From Nocardia asteroides (GTDB taxonomy: Bacteria > Actinomycetota > Actinomycetes > Mycobacteriales > Mycobacteriaceae), in NCBI GenBank assembly GCA_019930625.1, contig CP082844.1, positions 7,006,001-7,070,000 of the forward strand: a stretch of 64,000 nucleotides of DNA, given 5' to 3'. Shown here piece by piece: positions 59,302 through 64,000 of this stretch. Every line of letters begins with the position of its first letter. Positions within the stretch are counted from its first letter, which is position 1. A model generated the notes under the pieces. It saw nothing but the letters and a program-made list of their open reading frames with translations. It ran no database searches and was not told the origin of the DNA. The position numbers and the translations under genes are program-made.

Positions 59302-59417
59302 CGGTGCGCCGGGCTTCAACCACCTCCGCAGCGCGGACCACCGGCTTCGCCCACGCATACGTGGCGAGCGATTCGGCGGGCACGGGTACAGCCCAGCCGG
59401 CCCGCCCACTACGGCAG

Positions 59418-59602
59418 GCAGGGCTTCAGTCGTCCAAGCGATCCGCCACTGCCATCATCACACCCGCATCGCCCGCCACACCGACTCACCTGCCTCGCGG
59501 GATACGGCACGCAGGGCTTCAGTCGACCCGGCTAGAGGCAGCCGAGCGGAGCCGACGGCCACGGCAGCGATCCGCCTCACCCGCCGGACTGATTCACCTG
59601 CC
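59418..59602. repeat. Imperfect tandem duplication in the symporter leader
   Basis: The 313-base gap 59302-59614 holds two units with the same blocks in order: GCAGGGCTTCAGTCG at 59418-59432 and 59511-59525; GCGATCCGCC at 59438-59447 and 59567-59576; GACTCACCTGCC at 59483-59494 and GATTCACCTGCC at 59591-59602. The spacing between blocks differs, so units have diverged. The second unit ends 12 bases before the symporter GTG. No gene is seen in the gap. Confidence 0.7.
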
Positions 59603-59614
59603 GCGGGGCGCTTC

Positions 59615-61369
59615 GTGATCTCCGGCACCGCGCCCGCGCTGACCGTGGCCGCGCTGGTCCTCGCGGCGCTGGCGACTGTCGCGATCGGCGCTTACGGCGT
59701 GCGGCTCGCGCGCACCACCTCCGACTTCCTCGTCGCGTCCCGCAGCGTGGGGCCGCGCTGGAACGCGGCGGCGATCTCCGGCGAGTATCTTTCGGCCGCA
59801 TCGTTTCTCGGGGTCGCCGGATTGATCGCGAAATACGGCGCGGACGCGCTGTGGTATCCGGTGGGGTTCACGGCCGGGTACCTGGCGCTGCTGCTTTTCG
59901 TCGCCGCGCCGCTGCGGCGCTCCGGCGCGTACACCGTGCCCGACTTCGCCGAATTCCGTTTGGGCTCAGTGCGTTTGCGCAGGCTCGCGGCCACCGTGGT
60001 GGTGCTGATCTGCGCGGTGTATCTCATCCCGCAGTTCCAGGGGGCGGGGCTGACCCTGCACATCCTGCTCGGGGTGCCGGACTGGGTGGGCGCGGTGGCG
60101 GTGGGCGTGATCGTGATCGCCAACGTGGTCGGCGGCGGGATGCGCTCGATCACCCTGGTTCAGGCCTTCCAGTACTGGCTGAAGCTGACCGCGGTGGCGC
60201 TCCCCGCGCTGGTCTTGCTCGGGCACTTCCTCGCCGACGAGCGGCAAGTCGGCGCGCCCGCTCCGCCGGTGGTGACCGAGCGAACGACAGTGGACGTGAC
60301 CACCGACGTGGTGGTGCGGGTCAACGCTCCGCAGCAGGTCGCCATCACGGGAACCCTCGACGACCGCGCGGTCGACGGCCTGGTGCCGCTGACACCCGGA
60401 ACCCATGATCTGGCGGCGGGCACGCGATTGGTGCTCGAGGCCGGAGCCACGGTGCCGGTGGTCGCGGGCGCGCCGGCGGACGGTGCGGCCTGGCTGGCGC
60501 CGGGTGGCGGGTTGGGCGGCCCGCATCCGACCTACCAGGTCTATTCGCTGATCCTCGCGACTTTCCTCGGCACCATGGGGCTGCCGCACGTGCTGGTGCG
60601 CTTCTACACCAACCCCGACGGGCGGGCCGCGCGCGCGACCGCGCTCGCGGTGATCGGCCTGGTCGGGCTCTTCTACCTGTTCCCCGTGCTGCTGGGCGTC
60701 TTCGCGCGGTTGTACGTGCCGCAACTGCTGATCACCGGGACCTCCGACGCCGCTGTGGTGCTACTGCCCGGATCGGTGGTCGCCGGACTGCCGGGTCAGC
60801 TGCTCGCGGCGCTGGTCGCCGCGGGTGCGATCGCCGCCTTCCTGTCCACCTCCTCGGGACTGCTGGTGAGCATCGCGGGCGTGCTCAGCACCGACATGCT
60901 GCGGGGACGGATCCGTGACTTCCGCACGGCGGCGCTGGCGGCGGGCTCGGTCCCGCTGGCGCTGTCACTGACCGTCGCGTCGCTGGACCTGTCCCGCACC
61001 GTCGGCCTGGCCTTCGCGGTGGCCGCCTCCACGCTGTGCCCGCTACTGGTCCTTGGCATCTGGTGGCGCGGGCTGACCGCGGGGGGCGCGGCGGCCGGCC
61101 TGGTCGCGGGCGGGCTCGCGGCGGGCACCGCGACCGCCGTCTCGGTGACCGGCGGCTTCTCCGACGAGGTGGCGGGCGGCTGGCCCGCGGCGCTGCTCGG
61201 CTACCCGGCGGCGATCAGCGTGCCGTTGGCGTTCGCCACCATGGTGCTGGTCAGCTCGTTCACCCGCGGGCTCGGCGCCAGGGCGGTGAGCCGGATCTTC
61301 GTGCGGATGCACGCGCCGGAGCGACTGGGCATGGGCGCGGACCGCGAGCGCAGTCTGCGCTCGGACTGA
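59615..61369 (+). CDS. SSS-family cation/monocarboxylate symporter with extra domain
   Basis: 584 aa sodium:solute symporter related to ActP. SSS motifs: RWNAAAISGEYLSAASFLGVAGLIA, VVGGGMRSITLVQAFQYWLK and STSSGLLVSIAGVLSTDML. Between two helices a soluble beta-rich insert of roughly 100 residues (about 210-305; VDVTTDVVVRVNAPQQVAITG) is absent from the neighbouring ActP. GTG at 59615 chosen because similarity begins there; upstream sequence is repeat-rich and not protein-like. Probably imports acetate, pyruvate or a related acid under LytSR control. Confidence 0.88.
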   Translation: MISGTAPALTVAALVLAALATVAIGAYGVRLARTTSDFLVASRSVGPRWNAAAISGEYLSAASFLGVAGLIAKYGADALWYPVGFTAGYLALLLFVAAPLRRSGAYTVPDFAEFRLGSVRLRRLAATVVVLICAVYLIPQFQGAGLTLHILLGVPDWVGAVAVGVIVIANVVGGGMRSITLVQAFQYWLKLTAVALPALVLLGHFLADERQVGAPAPPVVTERTTVDVTTDVVVRVNAPQQVAITGTLDDRAVDGLVPLTPGTHDLAAGTRLVLEAGATVPVVAGAPADGAAWLAPGGGLGGPHPTYQVYSLILATFLGTMGLPHVLVRFYTNPDGRAARATALAVIGLVGLFYLFPVLLGVFARLYVPQLLITGTSDAAVVLLPGSVVAGLPGQLLAALVAAGAIAAFLSTSSGLLVSIAGVLSTDMLRGRIRDFRTAALAAGSVPLALSLTVASLDLSRTVGLAFAVAASTLCPLLVLGIWWRGLTAGGAAAGLVAGGLAAGTATAVSVTGGFSDEVAGGWPAALLGYPAAISVPLAFATMVLVSSFTRGLGARAVSRIFVRMHAPERLGMGADRERSLRSD

Positions 61370-61454
61370 CCGGCGACCTGCCCGCGGCGCCACTCGGGCC
61401 GACCGTTCGTCGCGGCGCATCGACCGCTCACCGCAGATTCGGACACCTTCACGG

Positions 61455-61470
61455 AGTGACCCAGACCACA
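61455..61470. promoter_or_regulatory. Possible CRP/GlxR-type site
   Basis: AGTGACCCAGACCACA resembles the TGTGA-N6-TCACA CRP-family operator with two or three mismatches. It lies about 70 bases upstream of the DUF485-actP-acs run. Acetate genes are CRP or GlxR targets in related actinobacteria, so it is worth testing. Position and likeness are seen; binding is inferred. Confidence 0.3.
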
Positions 61471-61540
61471 GCCTACTGACGCCCCGCTGGTCTGGCTTAC
61501 CGTCCTCGAGAAGTAAGCCACGTCACTTGGTAGGACGATC

Positions 61541-61897
61541 ATGACCAGTATCCAACTCGACGACACCGCCCCGCGGCGAGCGCCGAGCGCAGCAGAATTC
61601 GCCGAAGTACAGGCGAGCCCCCAATTCCAGGAACTGCGAAGCCGATTGCGCCGCTTCGTTTTTCCGATGACCGTGTTGTTCCTGCTCTGGTACCTCGGCT
61701 TTGTCCTGCTCGGCGCCTACGCCCATGACTTCATGAGCCGCTCGGTGTTCGGCAACATCAACGTCGGATTGCTACTGGGCCTCGGCCAGTTCGTATCCAC
61801 CTTCGTCATCACGGCGCTCTACGTCCGGTTCGCCAACCGTGAACTGGATCCGCGCGCGGCGAAGATCCGCGGCTACCTCGAGGGAGACCGAGCGTGA
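61541..61897 (+). CDS. DUF485 family membrane protein
   Basis: 118 aa DUF485 protein, the small partner of ActP-type symporters. Cytoplasmic N-terminus with EFAEVQASPQFQELRSRLRRFVFP, then two helices (MTVLFLLWYLGFVLLGAYA and LLLGLGQFVSTFVITALYV) and FANRELDPRAAKIR. ATG at 61541 with AGGA 5 bases upstream. The actP start overlaps its stop region (61894), so the two are translationally coupled. Confidence 0.93.
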   Translation: MTSIQLDDTAPRRAPSAAEFAEVQASPQFQELRSRLRRFVFPMTVLFLLWYLGFVLLGAYAHDFMSRSVFGNINVGLLLGLGQFVSTFVITALYVRFANRELDPRAAKIRGYLEGDRA

Positions 61898-63531
61898 ACA
61901 CCGTGCACACCTATGCCGCGGCGGCGACGGTCGGCAACCCGATCGCCAATATCGCCATCTTCGGCGTCTTCGTCGCCATCACGATGATCGTGGTGATCCG
62001 GGCCAGCCGCAACAATGCCACCGCCGCCGACTACTTCACTGGAGGACGCGGCTTCTCCGGTCCGCAGAACGGCGTCGCCATCGCCGGCGACTATCTGTCG
62101 GCCGCGAGCTTCCTCGGCATCGCGGGCGCCATCGCGGTCTACGGCTACGACGGGTTCCTCTACTCCATCGGGTTCCTGGTCGCCTGGCTGGTCGCCCTGC
62201 TGCTGGTCGCCGAGATGCTGCGCAACACCGGCAAATTCACCATGGCCGACGTGCTGAGCTTCCGATTGAAGGAAGGCCCGGTGCGCACCGCCGCCGCGCT
62301 GTCCACGCTGACGGTGTCGCTGTTCTACCTGCTCGCCCAGATGGCGGGCGCGGGCGGGCTCGTCGCGCTGCTGCTGGACATCTCCGACAAGACCGGTCAA
62401 TCCGTCGTGATCGCCGTGGTCGGCGTGCTGATGATCGTGTATGTGCTGGTCGGCGGCATGAAGGGCACCACGTGGGTGCAGATCATCAAGGCGGTACTGC
62501 TGATCGCGGGCGCGGCGCTGATGACCGTCATGGTGTTCGCCAAGTTCGGTTTCAACTTCTCCGACATCCTCGGCTCCGCCCAGGGCGCGGTCTCGGATTC
62601 GGCGAACAAGGCGGTCGCCGCGCGCGACGTGCTCGCTCCCGGCGCGCAGTACGGCGGCAGCGAGACCTCGAAGCTCAACTTCCTGTCCCTCGGTCTGGCA
62701 CTGGTGCTGGGCACCGCGGGCCTGCCGCACGTGCTGATGCGCTTCTACACCGTGCCCACCGCCAAAGAGGCGCGGCGGTCGGTGGTCTGGGCGATCGGCC
62801 TGATCGGCGCGTTCTATCTGTTCACCCTGGTCCTCGGCTACGGTGCGGCCGCGATCGTCGGACCGGACCGCATCCTCGCGGCCGCGGGCGGCCAGAACTC
62901 GGCGGCTCCGCTGCTGGCCTTCGAACTCGGCGGCGTGGTGCTGCTCGGGGTGATCTCGGCGGTCGCCTTCGCCACCATCCTCGCGGTGGTCGCGGGCCTG
63001 ACCATCACCGCGTCGGCGTCGTTCGCCCACGACATCTACGCCAGTGTCATCAAGCGCGGGAAAGCCGGTGAGCGCGAACAGGTCCGGGTCTCCCGGATCA
63101 CCGCGGTGGTGATCGGCGTACTGGCCATCGCGCTGGGCATCCTGGCCAACGGGCAGAACGTCGCCTTCCTGGTGGCGCTGGCGTTCGCGGTCGCGGCGTC
63201 GGCGAACCTGCCCACCATCCTCTTCTCGCTGTTCTGGCGGCGCTTCAACACCACCGGCGCGTTGTGGAGCATGTACGGCGGCCTGATCTCCACGATCGTG
63301 CTGATCGTGTTCTCCCCCGCGGTCTCCGGCAGCAAGTCCGCCATGCTTCCCGGCTCGGACTTCGACTGGTTCCCGCTGTCCAACCCGGGCATCGTCTCCA
63401 TTCCCTTGGCGTTCGTGCTCGGCGTCGTCGGCACCTTCGTCGGCGGCAGGTCCGAGGATCCGGCCAAGGCCGCGGAGATGGAGGTCCGCTCGCTCACCGG
63501 CGTCGGCGCCGAGAAGGCCGTGGCGCACTGA
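61894..63531 (+). CDS. actP: Cation/acetate symporter ActP
   Basis: 545 aa SSS-family symporter, about 13 helices. ActP signatures: ADYFTGGRGFSGPQNGVAIAGDYLSAASFLGIAG, SFRLKEGPVRTAAALST, VGGMKGTTWVQIIKAVLL and AGLPHVLMRFYTVPTAKEAR. Imports acetate or short acids with Na+ or H+. GTG at 61894 overlaps the DUF485 gene (GTGA). Followed after 50 bases by acs, so uptake and activation are linked. Confidence 0.95.
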   Translation: MNTVHTYAAAATVGNPIANIAIFGVFVAITMIVVIRASRNNATAADYFTGGRGFSGPQNGVAIAGDYLSAASFLGIAGAIAVYGYDGFLYSIGFLVAWLVALLLVAEMLRNTGKFTMADVLSFRLKEGPVRTAAALSTLTVSLFYLLAQMAGAGGLVALLLDISDKTGQSVVIAVVGVLMIVYVLVGGMKGTTWVQIIKAVLLIAGAALMTVMVFAKFGFNFSDILGSAQGAVSDSANKAVAARDVLAPGAQYGGSETSKLNFLSLGLALVLGTAGLPHVLMRFYTVPTAKEARRSVVWAIGLIGAFYLFTLVLGYGAAAIVGPDRILAAAGGQNSAAPLLAFELGGVVLLGVISAVAFATILAVVAGLTITASASFAHDIYASVIKRGKAGEREQVRVSRITAVVIGVLAIALGILANGQNVAFLVALAFAVAASANLPTILFSLFWRRFNTTGALWSMYGGLISTIVLIVFSPAVSGSKSAMLPGSDFDWFPLSNPGIVSIPLAFVLGVVGTFVGGRSEDPAKAAEMEVRSLTGVGAEKAVAH

Positions 63532-63581
63532 TCGTTGCCCGGCACACCTCGTTCCCTTTGCTTTTCGTTAGGAGATTTCGC

Positions 63582-64000
63582 GTGACCAGCGCAACTACCG
63601 ATGACCGCGACACCACCGCCTTCCCGCCCGACGCGGATTTCGCCGCCCAAGCGAACGCGAGCGCGGCGTTGTACGACCGGGCGCTGTCGGATCGGCTGGA
63701 GTTCTGGGCCGAGCAGGCCCGCAGGCTGCATTGGGACCAGCCGTGGACACAGGTGCTGGATTGGAGTGACGCGCCGGTGGCGAAGTGGTTCGTCGGCGGC
63801 AAACTCAACGTCGCCTACAACTGCGTGGACCGCCACGTCCTCGACGGCCACGGCGACCAAGTCGCCATCCACTTCGAAGGCGAACCCGGCGACTCCCGCG
63901 CCATCACCTACCGCGAACTGCTCGACGACGTCTGCCGGGCCGCGAACGCACTGACCGACCTCGGCCTCGTCGCCGGAGACCGCGTCGCGATCTACATGCC
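63582..64000 (+). CDS. acs: Acetyl-CoA synthetase Acs, 5' part
   Basis: Partial; the frame runs off the window after about 139 residues. The visible N-terminal segment matches AMP-forming acetyl-CoA synthetase: FWAEQARRLHWDQPWTQVLDWSDAP, WFVGGKLNVAYNCVDRHVLDG, DQVAIHFEGEPGD, ITYRELLDDVCRAANAL and GDRVAIYMP. It converts acetate, ATP and CoA to acetyl-CoA. GTG at 63582 with GGAG 7 bases upstream. Follows actP on the same strand. Confidence 0.95.
   Translation, partial: MTSATTDDRDTTAFPPDADFAAQANASAALYDRALSDRLEFWAEQARRLHWDQPWTQVLDWSDAPVAKWFVGGKLNVAYNCVDRHVLDGHGDQVAIHFEGEPGDSRAITYRELLDDVCRAANALTDLGLVAGDRVAIYM

Noticed and set aside
59255..59614. Upstream extension of the symporter reading frame
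   Set aside because: The translated sequence is low-complexity and lies over DNA repeats; homology starts at the GTG at 59615.

Overview
The window is about 68-70 percent GC by eye, with GTG and TTG starts, 4-base ATGA/GTGA gene overlaps and GC-rich hairpin terminators. Family content (Mce-associated protein, BioQ-type TetR next to bioB, a BsaP-like protein, PhoD, TreX/TreY/TreZ, DnaE1, PknB-type kinase, lipoprotein PBP, Ddn-like protein) points to a mycolic-acid actinomycete, most likely Nocardia or a close relative. No tRNA, rRNA, CRISPR array, insertion sequence or prophage was seen. It looks like core chromosome.

Layout. 1-358: tail of an Mce-associated protein. 401-4160: histidine operon hisD-hisC-hisB-hisH (minus). 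4413-9849: a Ser/Thr kinase, a lipoprotein penicillin-binding protein, an arylamine N-acetyltransferase and a secreted esterase (minus). 10126-12494: TerB-like, winged-helix and GNAT proteins (plus). 12804-16336: nadA-nadB-nadC (minus), divergent from nrtR, with a palindromic operator between them. 17351-21064: a small basic protein, a PhoD phosphatase, a cold-shock protein with a clear terminator, a P-loop kinase and a DUF1353 protein. 21146-23756: bioB, bsaP and a DUF2567 protein (minus), divergent from bioQ. 24081-31102: an MFS transporter, a four-gene sulfonate-type ABC transporter/flavin monooxygenase operon and a membrane-anchored hydrolase. 31456-37515: bioF-bioD and bioA, separated and flanked by two divergent MarR/cupin pairs. 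37575-48866: glgX, treY, a DUF2235 hydrolase, a Ddn-like protein, ilvA, a beta-lactamase-family hydrolase and treZ. 49076-52114: a methyltransferase, a secreted protein, and a TetR regulator with a chloramphenicol-type MFS exporter. 52194-55742: dnaE1. 56060-64000: a secreted protein, then a LytS/LytTR two-component system, two SSS-family symporters with their small membrane partners, and the start of acs.

How the genes work together. Biotin synthesis is the best-connected module. Three near-identical palindromes, TGAAC-N3-GTTCA, lie just upstream of bioB/bioQ, bioF and bioA, and should be BioQ operators. The NAD genes have a matching arrangement with NrtR. GlgX, TreY and TreZ make trehalose from glycogen-type glucans. 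The right end looks like a monocarboxylate (acetate or pyruvate) sensing, uptake and activation module.

From memory, the order dnaE1 / Ddn-like, ilvA / tre genes / bioA-bioF-bioD / bioB-bsaP-DUF2567 / nrtR-nadABC / hisDCBH parallels the Mycobacterium tuberculosis segment from about Rv1547 to Rv1602. One inversion carrying treZ, ilvA and the Ddn-like gene would explain why treZ is separated from treY here.
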